From: Salinisphaera sp. Q1T1-3 | GTDB lineage: Bacteria > Pseudomonadota > Gammaproteobacteria > Nevskiales > Salinisphaeraceae | DNA: 46,862 nucleotides | Assembly: GCF_003602005.1 (NCBI RefSeq) | Contig: NZ_QZWD01000024.1 | Span: 1 to 46,862, forward strand | Direction of reading: 5' to 3' | Shown: positions 6,407 to 17,276 of the stretch, one piece after another | Position numbering within the stretch: position 1 is the first letter of the stretch | How the letters are laid out: every line of letters starts with the position of its first letter | Notes under the pieces: generated by a model | What the model saw: the letters and a program-made list of their open reading frames with translations, nothing else | Databases searched by the model: none | What the model was told of the DNA's origin: nothing | Program-made: the position numbers and the translations under genes

Positions 6407-7785
6407 GGGGTTTCTTCGTTGCGGTCGGTCGCGCGCGGCGTGTCTTCGGCAGCCCGACCGATGCGTTGCTCACCGAGTTCGGCACGATCACGCCAGTCGT
6501 CGGGCAGACTCTTGGACGCGTTCGCGCCCATCTCGCGCAGCATCTCGGCCTGGCGCACCAGATTGCCGCGCCCGTCGGTGAGCTTGTTGCGTGCTTCGGC
6601 CATCGAATTGTTGACCGTTTCCAGGTTGCGCGACACCTTGTCGAGATCGGCCACGAAGCCCGCGAACTTGTCGTACAGCACGCCGGCCCGCGCCGCGATG
6701 GCCTCGGCGTTCTTTTCCTGCTTGTCCAGGCGCCACAAGTTCTCCACCGCGCGCAGCATCGGCATGAGCGTGGTCGGCGAGACCAGCGCGATATTGGCCT
6801 CCAGCGCCTCCCGCTGGAGGCCGAAGTCTCCGCGCAACGCCTCGACATAGGCGGCCTCGGACGGGATGAACATGAAGACATAATCCAGCGTGCGGATCGC
6901 CTCGATGCCCTGGTAGTTCTTGGCCGAAAGTTGTTTGAGATGACGCCGCACGGACGCGATGTGATCGGCGAGTGCGGCTTGTCGACTCGCCTCGTCCGAG
7001 GCCTCCTGGACCCGCAGATAAGCGGTCAGCGAGACCTTCGAATCGATCACCAGCGAACGCTCGCCCGGCAGATGCACCACCGCATCCGGCAGCTGGCGGC
7101 GGCCGTCCTCGGTAGTGGCCGCGAACTGAGTGACGTACTGCGTGTCCTTTTCAAGCCCCGAGCGTTCCAGCACGGTCTCCAGAATCATCTCACCCCAGTT
7201 GCCCTGGGCCTTGGACTCGCCGCGCAGCGCATTGGCCAGATTGGTCGCATCCTCGGCGATCGAGCGATTGGACGCCTCGAGCATCCGGATCTGCTGGGCG
7301 AGCGCCGAGCGCTGCCGATTCTCGGTGTCATAGGCCTCGCGCACCTGTTTTTCGAACCGCCCGATATGTTCACGCAACGGGTCGATCAACGGCGCCAGAC
7401 TGGCCTTGGTCGAGGCATCGAAGGCCTTGGTCTTCTCGTCGAGAACCTCCTGCGACAGGGCCCTGAACTGATCACTCAACTGCGCGCGTGCGTCGGTGAG
7501 CGTGGCCAGCTTGTCGGCGGCATGGCGCTGTTCGGCGTCAAGCCGCTCGCTCAGCCTGGCCTGTTCGCTGCGCGCCCGGGCCAGTTCGGCGTGTGCACGC
7601 TCCAGTGATTCCCGGTGTTCGTCGCGATCGGCCTCGATCCAGTCCATACGGGCATGCAGCGCTGCCCGTCGTGCGCGCGCGACCAGTCCGGCGATCAACG
7701 CCCCGACGGCGGCGCCGGCAAGCAGCCCGACAAGCCCCAGACCCAGTGATTGCGGCGCAAGCCATGCCTGCGAAGGAAAAGCCAT
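6403..7785 (-). CDS. rmuC: DNA recombination protein RmuC
   Basis: This 460-residue RmuC family member is a nuclease-fold protein that limits inverted-repeat and short-homology recombination. Residues about 12-36 form an N-terminal membrane anchor, residues about 40-150 are Ala/Glu/Arg-rich coiled coil, and the RmuC domain follows with the recognisable KAQGNWGEMILETVLERSGL, DSKVSLTAYL and FMFIPSEAAY blocks. Length and layout match the family. It is divergent from uup with 96 bp between start codons, and its stop overlaps the next gene's start. A link between the two co-translated genes is not obvious; the arrangement may be purely transcriptional. Confidence 0.95.
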   Translation of the reverse strand: MAFPSQAWLAPQSLGLGLVGLLAGAAVGALIAGLVARARRAALHARMDWIEADRDEHRESLERAHAELARARSEQARLSERLDAEQRHAADKLATLTDARAQLSDQFRALSQEVLDEKTKAFDASTKASLAPLIDPLREHIGRFEKQVREAYDTENRQRSALAQQIRMLEASNRSIAEDATNLANALRGESKAQGNWGEMILETVLERSGLEKDTQYVTQFAATTEDGRRQLPDAVVHLPGERSLVIDSKVSLTAYLRVQEASDEASRQAALADHIASVRRHLKQLSAKNYQGIEAIRTLDYVFMFIPSEAAYVEALRGDFGLQREALEANIALVSPTTLMPMLRAVENLWRLDKQEKNAEAIAARAGVLYDKFAGFVADLDKVSRNLETVNNSMAEARNKLTDGRGNLVRQAEMLREMGANASKSLPDDWRDRAELGEQRIGRAAEDTPRATDRNEETP

Positions 7786-7840
7786 CGATAGGTATCCGAT
7801 GCCGACCAGTCGACTTCACATTCTAACGCGCCGTGCCGCG

Positions 7841-7846
7841 TACAAT
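7841..7846 (+). promoter_or_regulatory. Possible -10 box for uup
   Basis: TACAAT lies 36 nt before the uup start in the 96-bp divergent rmuC-uup region. No good -35 hexamer sits 16-18 nt upstream; TTCACA at 7815 gives an overlong spacer. It is offered only as the best sigma-70-like candidate. Confidence 0.3.
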
Positions 7847-7881
7847 GGCCGATTGTCCGTCATCCACGGCCACCACTGCCC

Positions 7882-9774
<1,893 letters not shown>

Positions 9775-9885
9775 GCCGCAGGCGCCAAGCTCAACGTGCC
9801 GGCCTCGATGCAGGCTTGAGTCCGGCACCGATGATATCGCCGCGCCCAGCTGGTCTGCGAAGGCGGTACACGCCTGCCCTCGTTC

Positions 9886-11865
9886 GTGTCACAAACGCGT
9901 CACACCGGGCGTTCAAGCTGGCGTTTCGATAAAGCCGCGTTCATATCGCAAGAACGCGACGGCTCATCAAACGGGGGAAAGGGCGTGCGCGAGCTGGAAA
10001 GAAAACACCTGCCCGCCTCATCATATCGCCCGGAATCATCCACGCCTGCCGTCACTCTTGCCGACTGGAAGCAGGCGCTCGACACGATCGACTACGCGTT
10101 TCAGCCGATCGTCACCACGCAAACCGGGCGGATATACGGCTACGAAGCGTTGTTGCGGAACTGGGCCGAAGCCGGATTCCATTCGATCCAGGACGTCTTC
10201 GACACGGCCTGGCGGTGCGGATGCCTTCATCAGATCGATACGCTGCTGCGCCGGCAGGCAATCAACAAATTCGCCGACCTGCCGCATGCGGGCCAACTCA
10301 AGTTGTTCTACAACTTCGACAGCCGGACAACCGATACCCCGGATTACCAGCCCGGTCGCACGCTGCGACTTTTGGCCGAAGCGGGACTGGCCCAGGACAC
10401 GATCTGTCTGGAGGTTTCGGAGCGCCAGGACATGACACTGGCCCATCACGGGGTCGATATTCTCTCTCGATATCGGGACCAGGGCTTCATGGTCGCGCTC
10501 GACGACTACGGCAACGGATTTTCCCAACTGCGCGCGCTATACGATTGCCAACCGGACATCATCAAGATCGACCGGTTCTTCATCGATGGCATATCACAGG
10601 ATCGCCGCAAGGAACTCTTCGTCGGCCAGACCATCAGTTTCGCCCATCTCATCGGGGCCAGGGTGGTCGCCGAAGGCATTGAAACGCCCGAAGAATTTTC
10701 GGCGTGTCGGCGACTCGGCTGCGACATGGTCCAGGGCTATTTCGTTGGCCGTCCCTCGGTGGCGTTGCCCGATCACAGCGACACAACCGTCGCCCATATC
10801 GCCCGGCTCATCTCCAGTCACCATCGCAGTCGTGATCCGGATCGCGAACTCGTACGGTCCTTCATGCTGGAGACGCCGCCGATTCCCAATACCGTCGCTG
10901 CCAAGGACTTTTTGGCCTTCATCAAGCAGAACAACGATATCTCGCTCTATCCCGTCGTCAATCATCGCGACGAACCCATCGGCGTGATTCGGGATGCCGA
11001 CTTGAAGGCTTTCGTTTACGCCCCCTTCGGCCGCGAGCTGTTGCAGAATCCGCACAACCCGGACTACCTCGCGCGGTTTCTGCGTCGTTGTCCGTCTGCG
11101 GATATCGATACCAGCCTGTCCGAACTGCTGGAAACCTTCGTTATCTCCGACAGTCTCGACGGCCTGATCCTGACCGAGCACGGCCATTATCTCGGCATCC
11201 TTGACCAACAGGCTCTGCTACGCGCGATCAGTGAACGCAATACGCTCAACGCCCGGGATGAGAATCCGCTGACCCGCCTGCCCGGCAATGCCGCGATCTA
11301 TAGCCATACCGACCACGCACTGGCCCAACCGCTCGATCGACGGATCGCCGTCTATTTCGACTTCGACCATTTCAAGCCATTCAACGACCACTACGGTTTT
11401 CGCCAAGGTGATCGTGCCATCCTGTTGTTCAAGGACATCCTGGGCAAGGCCCTGAGTCGCCAGACCTGGTTCGTCGGCCATATCGGTGGCGACGACTTCT
11501 TCGCCTATGCGGCGTCGATCGACTATGCAGATGCAGTGACCGCCGTCAGAAAAGCGCAGGCCGACTTCGACGCTCAGATCAAAAGCTTCTACGACGCCGA
11601 AACACGGGCCCGCGGGTATATCCAGGCCACGAAACGCGACGGCCACAACTGTCGATTCGGATTGATGACCGTGAGTGCCGCGATCGTTCGCATCCCCTGC
11701 CGGCGTACCGATATCACCCTCGATGAGATATCGCATCGCGCCGCGCATCTGAAGGCGCTCGCCAAGAACGATCCGCGACGCTTTGCCGCCGGCGATTACT
11801 GCGATAAGAAAAACGCGCCGCCGGCGACGCGGGCGCAGACCGACACCGCCCAGGCGGCGTATTGA
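9886..11865 (+). CDS. EAL-CBS-GGDEF cyclic-di-GMP protein
   Basis: This 659-residue cytoplasmic signalling protein has domains in the order EAL (about 60-300), a CBS-like pair (about 320-450) and GGDEF (about 465-640). The EAL motif is literal (Glu87-Ala88-Leu89), and LEVSE, LDDYGNG, IKIDRFFID, VVAEGIET and QGYFVGRP keep the metal and substrate ligands, so phosphodiesterase activity is likely. The cyclase signature reads GGDDF (534-538), so activity or mere GTP binding is open. No transmembrane segment or PAS domain is seen; the CBS pair may sense a nucleotide. The start is uncertain: GTG 9886 gives the longest frame but lacks a ribosome binding site, while GTG 9985 (residue 34) follows a purine-rich GGGGGAAAGGG. 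It stands alone between uup and the hydrolase. Confidence 0.9.
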   Translation: MSQTRHTGRSSWRFDKAAFISQERDGSSNGGKGVRELERKHLPASSYRPESSTPAVTLADWKQALDTIDYAFQPIVTTQTGRIYGYEALLRNWAEAGFHSIQDVFDTAWRCGCLHQIDTLLRRQAINKFADLPHAGQLKLFYNFDSRTTDTPDYQPGRTLRLLAEAGLAQDTICLEVSERQDMTLAHHGVDILSRYRDQGFMVALDDYGNGFSQLRALYDCQPDIIKIDRFFIDGISQDRRKELFVGQTISFAHLIGARVVAEGIETPEEFSACRRLGCDMVQGYFVGRPSVALPDHSDTTVAHIARLISSHHRSRDPDRELVRSFMLETPPIPNTVAAKDFLAFIKQNNDISLYPVVNHRDEPIGVIRDADLKAFVYAPFGRELLQNPHNPDYLARFLRRCPSADIDTSLSELLETFVISDSLDGLILTEHGHYLGILDQQALLRAISERNTLNARDENPLTRLPGNAAIYSHTDHALAQPLDRRIAVYFDFDHFKPFNDHYGFRQGDRAILLFKDILGKALSRQTWFVGHIGGDDFFAYAASIDYADAVTAVRKAQADFDAQIKSFYDAETRARGYIQATKRDGHNCRFGLMTVSAAIVRIPCRRTDITLDEISHRAAHLKALAKNDPRRFAAGDYCDKKNAPPATRAQTDTAQAAY

Positions 11866-11988
11866 CTGGCCACACACGTCCCCGTCGAATCGTCGCGATC
11901 AGGTCGCCCGCGCGCGTCCTGCGGGGTGGCACCCGCATATTCCGTCAGAAGATAGACTGGGGCCATCACTCGCCTCGGTCGCATTCGC

Positions 11989-12573
11989 ATGACCACTGCT
12001 CTCATCGCTCTCGATTTCATCAACGATATCGTCCATCCGGACAGTCCAATGGCCGATGCCGCACCGCATATTGCCGAGCGAAACGTGATCGGCAACGCCA
12101 ATAGCGCACTGGCACACGCACGCGCCAACGACTGGCTCGTGGTACTCGTCAAGGTGGGGTTCGGACCGGGCTATACCGAATGCCCGGCCCACTCGCCGCT
12201 GTTCGGCGCCGCCAAACACAACGGGGTGCTGCAGCTTGGCAGCTGGGGCACCGAATTCCATGAACAGCTGGATGCCACGCCAGCCAACGCCGAGCGCGAA
12301 TACGTGCTGGAGAAGCCGCGCGTCAACGCGTTCTATGCCACGCCGCTGGAAGCCGTGTTGCGTGCCAATGCGATCGACACGCTGTTCCTGTGCGGCGTGT
12401 CCACGACCTGGGCTGTCCAGGCAGCCGCCCGCGACGGGCACGATCGGGACTATCGCATCCGGGTGATCGAAGATGCCTGCGCCGCCGCCGAAGCCGACGA
12501 CCATGCGGCCTCGATCGCACAGCTGTCGCGGATCGCCGATATCGTCTCGGCCGCCGAACTCGCGTCAGCCTGA
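11989..12573 (+). CDS. Isochorismatase-fold cysteine hydrolase
   Basis: This 194-residue enzyme belongs to the isochorismatase-like superfamily, which hydrolyses C-N or ether bonds in amides such as nicotinamide or N-carbamoyl compounds. The catalytic triad is in place: Asp9 (LIALDFIND), Lys109 (LEKPRVNAF) and Cys135 (CGVSTTWAVQ), with the adjacent turn typical of the cis-peptide region. True isochorismatases lack the Cys, so this is a cysteine hydrolase of unknown substrate. It has no signal peptide and no operon partner, since its neighbours are separated by more than 100 bp or face it. Confidence 0.88.
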   Translation: MTTALIALDFINDIVHPDSPMADAAPHIAERNVIGNANSALAHARANDWLVVLVKVGFGPGYTECPAHSPLFGAAKHNGVLQLGSWGTEFHEQLDATPANAEREYVLEKPRVNAFYATPLEAVLRANAIDTLFLCGVSTTWAVQAAARDGHDRDYRIRVIEDACAAAEADDHAASIAQLSRIADIVSAAELASA

Positions 12574-12603
12574 GACACCCTGTCAGGTCATAGCCACCGC
12601 GCT

Positions 12604-12619
12604 CGGCCCGCTTGGGCCG
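12604..12619. terminator. Weak hairpin after the cysteine hydrolase
   Basis: CGGCCC (12604-12609) pairs with GGGCCG (12614-12619) around a 4-nt loop, between the convergent hydrolase and YceI genes. No U-tract follows on either strand, so it is at best a poor intrinsic terminator. The rest of 12574-12731 shows no gene. Confidence 0.25.
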
Positions 12620-12731
12620 GGCGCGTCTTGCTACCCGGTACGACGTTGCCACACGCCATCAATGATCTCGGCGTCGTGGGAGAAGTCCCGCGCACTGTCG
12701 GCAACAAGCCGGCCGGCCAACGTCGATGGAA

Positions 12732-13358
12732 TCAGCTCTCGTCGACCGGTTTGTTGGCCTCGACTTCCAGCGAGATCTCGATCTGATCGCCGACCAGATC
12801 GGGATATGCCTTCATGCCGAAATCGCTGCGCTTGATCTGTGTTTCGGCCGAGAAACCGCAGGTATATTTCGATTTTTCGAGCGGATTGACCCGGCAGGCG
12901 ATATCGTCGACTTCCAGCGTCACCGGCCGCGTCACGCCGTGCAGGGTCAACTGGCCTTCGACCCGGGCTTCATCGTGATCCTCATCGTCGAAGACGACGC
13001 GACTCGATTGGAAGCGCATCTTCGGATACTGGCTCGTATTGAAGAACCCCTCCTGATCACGCAGATGTTCATCACGTGCCTTGTTGCCGGTATCCACGCT
13101 CGCCGGGTCGAGCGAGACCTGGATACGGCTGTCGCTGGGCGACTGGCCGACCTCGATCGTGCCGCCGGTGACATCCAGCCGGCCGTGCATGGTGGAAAGC
13201 CCCATGTGGTCGACCGAGAAATGCGCATAGGTATGGCTCGGGTCGATCTTATAGGTGCCCGGCTTGAGGCCCGGCGCGCTGTCTGCCAGCGCCGGCATGG
13301 CCAGGAATGCGGCGCCGAAAGTCGTGGCGGTCATCAGAATCTGGCGGCGTGAAATCAT
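12732..13358 (-). CDS. YceI-family periplasmic protein, Tat-like signal
   Basis: This 208-residue YceI family protein has a lipocalin-like barrel that in characterised homologues binds a polyisoprenoid. The family blocks GTYKIDPSHTYAHFSVDHMG, the repeated DV/TGG strand, and GQLTLHGVTRPVTLEVD are clear. The signal peptide MISRRQILMTATTFGAAFLAMPALA carries SRRQIL, close to the twin-arginine SRRxFLK consensus, so Tat export with a bound ligand is plausible. There are only two Cys, near residues 155 and 167. The start has GGGAG about 6 nt upstream. No cytochrome b561 gene, a common neighbour of yceI, is present. Confidence 0.93.
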   Translation of the reverse strand: MISRRQILMTATTFGAAFLAMPALADSAPGLKPGTYKIDPSHTYAHFSVDHMGLSTMHGRLDVTGGTIEVGQSPSDSRIQVSLDPASVDTGNKARDEHLRDQEGFFNTSQYPKMRFQSSRVVFDDEDHDEARVEGQLTLHGVTRPVTLEVDDIACRVNPLEKSKYTCGFSAETQIKRSDFGMKAYPDLVGDQIEISLEVEANKPVDES

Positions 13359-13498
13359 GGGCGGCTCCCTCGTTCCAATAGGAATTCAAGCATGGCGAAA
13401 ACCGCGAACGCCGACAACCAATCGGTCGGACGCAGACACTCATCCGCACCCGGCCAGGCTGCGTAGACTCGCCCACTTGGCCCATTCATACGCCCGTC

Positions 13499-14347
13499 AT
13501 GCCTGAAGGACCGGAAATAAGACGCATGGTCGACGACATCGATCGAGCCGTCGGCAATCGGGATGCAGAGTCGGTTTTCTTTGCCTTCGACCGGTTCAAG
13601 AGATTCGAATCGGCACTGGCCGGCCGACACATCACGCGTGTCGCCGCGCGTGGCAAGGCCGTGCTCATCCACTTCGCCGGCCGCGGCGACGACGGCCCCT
13701 GGTGTGTCTATTCGCACAACCAGCTCTATGGCAAGTGGTACATCAACGCCCCGGATACCGCACCGCAGACCAATCGGCAGCTGCGTTTCGCGGTATTCAC
13801 CCACCATCGAACGGCTCGGCTCTACAGCGCCTCGGATATCCGTCTCGTGCGACCGGATGCACTGGACAGCGTCGACTATATCGCCCGGCTGGGCCCCGAC
13901 CCGCTGAACGAAAACCTGAACTCAGCCGACATCGCGCATCGGATCAACGCATCCGATTTCGCACGCCGCAATCTCGGCGGTCTGCTACTTGATCAGCGAT
14001 TCATCGCCGGTATCGGCAATTATCTACGCTCGGAAATACTTTTTTCGGCCGGCATCGCGCCCGGCAAGCGACCGACCGATCTCGACGCCACCCAGCGCCG
14101 GGCACTGGCCGAGGCGGTGGTCACGCTGATCTGGCGCGCTTATCAAACCAAAGGCGTGACCAATCCTTTCGAACGCGCGCAACGGCTCAAGGCCGAAGGC
14201 AAGCGTTTCGGCGCGCGTCGTCACATGGTGTTCGGCCGGGCCGGCCAACCTTGCTATGTCTGCGATAACGAAATCGTCAAGACAACCGTGGCCAGCCGGC
14301 GCCTGTATTACTGTCCGGTGTGTCAACAATCCGACGACGGCGGCTAG
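13499..14347 (+). CDS. nei: Endonuclease VIII (Nei) DNA glycosylase
   Basis: This 282-residue Fpg/Nei family bifunctional glycosylase/AP lyase removes oxidised pyrimidines. It shows the N-terminal catalytic Pro2-Glu3 (PEGPE), Lys53 in the conserved RGKAVL turn, the helix-two-turn-helix GIGNYLRSEIL (171-181) and a C-terminal zinc finger with Cys252, Cys255, Cys272 and Cys275. The Nei rather than MutM assignment rests on the PEGPEIRR start, the YSHNQLYG segment and the Nei-type NYLRSEIL. The stop codon is the TAG inside a CTAG that opens a repeat remnant, so the last residues (QSDDGG) may have been altered by an insertion. No clear ribosome binding site precedes the ATG. Confidence 0.93.
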   Translation: MPEGPEIRRMVDDIDRAVGNRDAESVFFAFDRFKRFESALAGRHITRVAARGKAVLIHFAGRGDDGPWCVYSHNQLYGKWYINAPDTAPQTNRQLRFAVFTHHRTARLYSASDIRLVRPDALDSVDYIARLGPDPLNENLNSADIAHRINASDFARRNLGGLLLDQRFIAGIGNYLRSEILFSAGIAPGKRPTDLDATQRRALAEAVVTLIWRAYQTKGVTNPFERAQRLKAEGKRFGARRHMVFGRAGQPCYVCDNEIVKTTVASRRLYYCPVCQQSDDGG

Positions 14348-14478
14348 GGCCTGTTAACGCTTCGCGCGCAACCCGACGGGACGGCGGTCATTTTTTCGCA
14401 ATCCGGCGTTGTCGTTCGCTACGGCAGAATGACGGCCGTACGCGCCCAATGCCTTGTCTTGCAAAAAAATGATCGCCG
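14344..14478. mobile_element. Partial CTAG-ended repeat, copy C
   Basis: The segment opens with CTAGGGCCTGTTAAC (14344-14358), the same kind of end as element A (CTAG, one or two purines, then GTGTTGAG or CTGTTAAC). It contains an imperfect inverted repeat: CGGCGGTCATTTTTTCGCAA (14382-14401) against TTGCAAAAAAATGATCGCCG (14459-14478), 18 of 20 matching, with a 57-nt loop. No opposite CTAG end is found before the alcohol dehydrogenase stop at 14529. It may be a remnant of a related element or an unrelated intergenic hairpin between two convergent genes. Confidence 0.45.
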
Positions 14479-14528
14479 GCGCGGCCACGCGGCTCGCGAC
14501 CGAGCGGCCGCATGAAATCACGACACCC

Positions 14529-15551
14529 CTATCTCATGTCCAGCACGACGCGTCCTTCGATCTGGCCCTGTCGCATGCGTTCGAAGATGGCGTTGATGTT
14601 CTCCAGCTTATCGCCGCTCACCGTGGCCTTGACCGCCCCATGGCCGGCGAAATCCAGTGCTTCCTGAAGGTCCAGCCGCGTGCCGACAATGGAGCCGCGG
14701 ACCGTGATGCCGCCGAGTACCATGTCGAAGATCGACAGGTCGAACTTGCCGGGCGGCAGACCGTTGAGCGCGACCGTCCCCCCGCGACGCACCACATCGA
14801 GCGCCTGGCTAAACGCGATTTCGGAGACCGCCGTGACCAGCGCGCCGTGGGCACCACCAATCGACTCGCGCACCACGGCGCCCGGATCCTGGGTGCGGGC
14901 GTTGATGGTGAGCTCGGCGCCCAGACGCTCGGCCAGGCGCAGCTTGTCTTCCGCCACGTCGATGGCCACGACGCGCATGCCCATTGCCCGAGCATACTGC
15001 ACAGCCAGATGACCGAGTCCACCGATACCGGAGATCGATACCCACTGGCCCGGCTTGACCTCGCTCATCTTCAGGCCCTTGTAGACGGTCACGCCGGCAC
15101 ACAGGATCGGGGCGATTTCGAGGAAGTCGGTCTGGTCGGGCAGCCGTCCCACATAGTCGGCGTCGGCCAGAACATAGTCGGCGTAGCCGCCATCCACGCT
15201 GTAACCGGCATTCTCCTGGGTTTCACACAGCGTCTCCCAGCCCCCGAGACAGTGCTCGCAATGCCCGCAGGCGCTGAACAGCCACGGTACGCCGATGCGA
15301 TCACCTTCCTTGACGTGGGTCACCCCGGCACCGACGGCATCGACAAAGCCCACCCCCTCGTGGCCGGGAATGAACGGCGGATTCGGCTTGACCGGCCAGT
15401 CGCCTTCGACCGCATGCAGATCGGTATGACAGACCCCGGACGCCTGGACCCGCATCAAGACCTGACCGGGACCGACTTCGGGTACCGGCACTTCACGGAT
15501 ATCGAGCGGTTCCTTGAAGCCCGGCACGACGGCTGCTTTCATCATTCTCAT
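14529..15551 (-). CDS. adhP: Zinc-dependent alcohol dehydrogenase (AdhP-like)
   Basis: This 340-residue medium-chain dehydrogenase oxidises primary alcohols to aldehydes with NAD. Catalytic zinc ligands are Cys41 (CHTDLH), His64-Glu65 (GHE) and Cys151. Structural zinc is held by Cys95, Cys98, Cys101 and Cys109. The coenzyme-binding GIGGLG lies at 175-180. Length and spacing match the compact AdhP/thermostable bacterial group rather than class III enzymes. The start at 15551 follows a strong GGAGGAGA six bases away, so upstream parts of the open frame are not used. It lies 50 nt downstream of the aldehyde dehydrogenase gene on the same strand, forming an operon likely controlled by the divergent AraC regulator. 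Confidence 0.93.
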   Translation of the reverse strand: MRMMKAAVVPGFKEPLDIREVPVPEVGPGQVLMRVQASGVCHTDLHAVEGDWPVKPNPPFIPGHEGVGFVDAVGAGVTHVKEGDRIGVPWLFSACGHCEHCLGGWETLCETQENAGYSVDGGYADYVLADADYVGRLPDQTDFLEIAPILCAGVTVYKGLKMSEVKPGQWVSISGIGGLGHLAVQYARAMGMRVVAIDVAEDKLRLAERLGAELTINARTQDPGAVVRESIGGAHGALVTAVSEIAFSQALDVVRRGGTVALNGLPPGKFDLSIFDMVLGGITVRGSIVGTRLDLQEALDFAGHGAVKATVSGDKLENINAIFERMRQGQIEGRVVLDMR

Positions 15552-15601
15552 GGTATTTCTCCTCCTTGGGATGTCGACCGCTGGATCCGGCGACGAGATG
15601 C

Positions 15602-17122
15602 TCAGAACAGCCCGGCCGGATTCAGGTCGTAGGACACGAGCTGACATTTCGTCTGCTGGTAGTGACCCAGCACCTGCTGATGGGTCTCGCGTCCGATGCC
15701 GGAACGCTTGTAGCCACCGAAGGCGGCATGCGCCGGATACTGGTGATAGCAATTCACCCAGATACGCCCGGCCTGGACAGCGCGGCTGACGCGGTGAACG
15801 CGATTCATGTCACCAGTCCACAGCCCAGCGCCGAGGCCGAATTCGGTGTGGTTGGCGATGGACACGGCCTCGTCGTCGTCGGCAAAGGTCGTGATCGCTT
15901 GGGTCGGCCCGAAAATCTCCTCCTGAAAGATGCGCATGTCGTTCCGGCCCTTGAACATGGTGGGCTGAATATAGAAACCGCCGGCCAGTTCTTCCGGCAT
16001 ATCGGCCCGACCGCCCCCGATCAGGAGTTCGGCTCCCTCATCGCGGCCGACGTCCATGTACGCCATGATCTTGTCGAACTGTTCGCGCGAAACCTGGGCT
16101 CCGAGCTGGGTATCGGTATCCAGCGGGTTGCCCTGACGCAGGCTGCGAGCCCGATCGACGGCCCGTTCGATCAGGGGCTCGTAGATGTCCTCGTGAATCA
16201 GGGCCCGTGATGGGCAGGTACAGACCTCGCCCTGATTGAGAAAGGTCATCATCAGACCCTCCACGCATTTGTCGACGAAGGCCTCGCCCTGATCCATGAC
16301 ATCGGCGAAGAAGATATTCGGCGACTTGCCGCCCAGCTCCAGCGTGACCGGCACAATGCGCTTGGCGGCATGAGCCATGATCTGGCTGCCGATGGGCGTG
16401 GATCCGGTGAAAGCCAGCTTGGCGATGCCGGGATGCTCGGCCAGCGCCGCGCCTGCCTCGCCGCCGAGGCCGTGGACGACATTCAGAACGCCGGGCGGCA
16501 GCATATCGCCGATCAACTCCAGCAGCTTGCAGATCGAGGCCGGGGTCTGTTCGGCCGGCTTCAATACCGTGCAGTTGCCAGCCGCCAATGCCGGCGCGAT
16601 CTTCCAGCCGGCCATCAGTAAAGGAAAGTTCCAGGGAATGATCTGACCGACGACGCCGAACGGCTCGTGGGTGTGATAGGCCACGGTATTGTCGTCGATC
16701 TCGGAGATCGAGCCTTCCTGTGAGCGGATACAACCGGCGAAGTAACGGAAGTGATCGACCAGCAGCGGCAGATCGGCGGCCAGCGTCTCGCGAACCGGCT
16801 TACCGTTGTCCCAGGTTTCAGCCACGGCCAGGGGTTCCAGGTTCGCCTCGATTCGATCGGCGATCCGGAGCAATAGCCGCGATCGCTCGGTGGCCGACGT
16901 GGCCGCCCAGCTCGGCGCGGCCCGGGTGGCCGCGATCACCGCGCGATCAATATCCGCGGCACCAGAGCGTGGCACGTCGCAGAACACCGCGCCGGTGACC
17001 GGCGTGACGTTGCTCAGATAGGCGCCATCGGACGGCGCACACCAATCGCCGTCGATGAAGTTGCCATAGCGTTCATTGAAGGAGACCAGAGCTTCCGGCC
17101 GTCCGGGATTAGCATAAAGCAT
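15602..17122 (-). CDS. NAD-dependent aldehyde dehydrogenase (ExaC/AcoD type)
   Basis: This 506-residue aldehyde dehydrogenase oxidises an aldehyde to its acid. Visible features are the oxyanion/coenzyme block IIPWNFPLL (161-169), the KPAEQTP turn, Glu262 in LELGGKSPN, catalytic Cys301 in [10 protein letters not shown] and the C-terminal SGIGRE signature. The GEVCTCPSR sequence and the length are typical of the acetaldehyde dehydrogenases that accompany ethanol or acetoin use (ExaC, AcoD). It is the first gene of the pair with the alcohol dehydrogenase, so alcohol to aldehyde to acid is the likely pathway. A 154-bp region with a short dyad separates it from the divergent araC-type gene. Confidence 0.93.
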   Translation of the reverse strand: MLYANPGRPEALVSFNERYGNFIDGDWCAPSDGAYLSNVTPVTGAVFCDVPRSGAADIDRAVIAATRAAPSWAATSATERSRLLLRIADRIEANLEPLAVAETWDNGKPVRETLAADLPLLVDHFRYFAGCIRSQEGSISEIDDNTVAYHTHEPFGVVGQIIPWNFPLLMAGWKIAPALAAGNCTVLKPAEQTPASICKLLELIGDMLPPGVLNVVHGLGGEAGAALAEHPGIAKLAFTGSTPIGSQIMAHAAKRIVPVTLELGGKSPNIFFADVMDQGEAFVDKCVEGLMMTFLNQGEVCTCPSRALIHEDIYEPLIERAVDRARSLRQGNPLDTDTQLGAQVSREQFDKIMAYMDVGRDEGAELLIGGGRADMPEELAGGFYIQPTMFKGRNDMRIFQEEIFGPTQAITTFADDDEAVSIANHTEFGLGAGLWTGDMNRVHRVSRAVQAGRIWVNCYHQYPAHAAFGGYKRSGIGRETHQQVLGHYQQTKCQLVSYDLNPAGLF

Positions 17123-17198
17123 GATGGACCTCGCTCAGCGATTCGTGATTTACCAAAAAAAGCAGGTGGTAACGACGTCGGGTTCACGCTAGCGCCGA

Positions 17199-17220
17199 CC
17201 GGACCGCTCGACTTGTCCGG
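17199..17220. promoter_or_regulatory. Dyad in aldehyde dehydrogenase-araC interval
   Basis: CCGGAC (17199-17204) and GTCCGG (17215-17220) form an inverted repeat with a 10-bp spacer in the region between the divergent operons. It could be a regulator site. AraC proteins usually prefer direct repeats, so the assignment is weak. Confidence 0.3.
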
Positions 17221-17276
17221 CAATCGCAACCGCTTGCCTGGCATTCTCAAATCGCGCGAAAGAGAAGAAGAATCGG

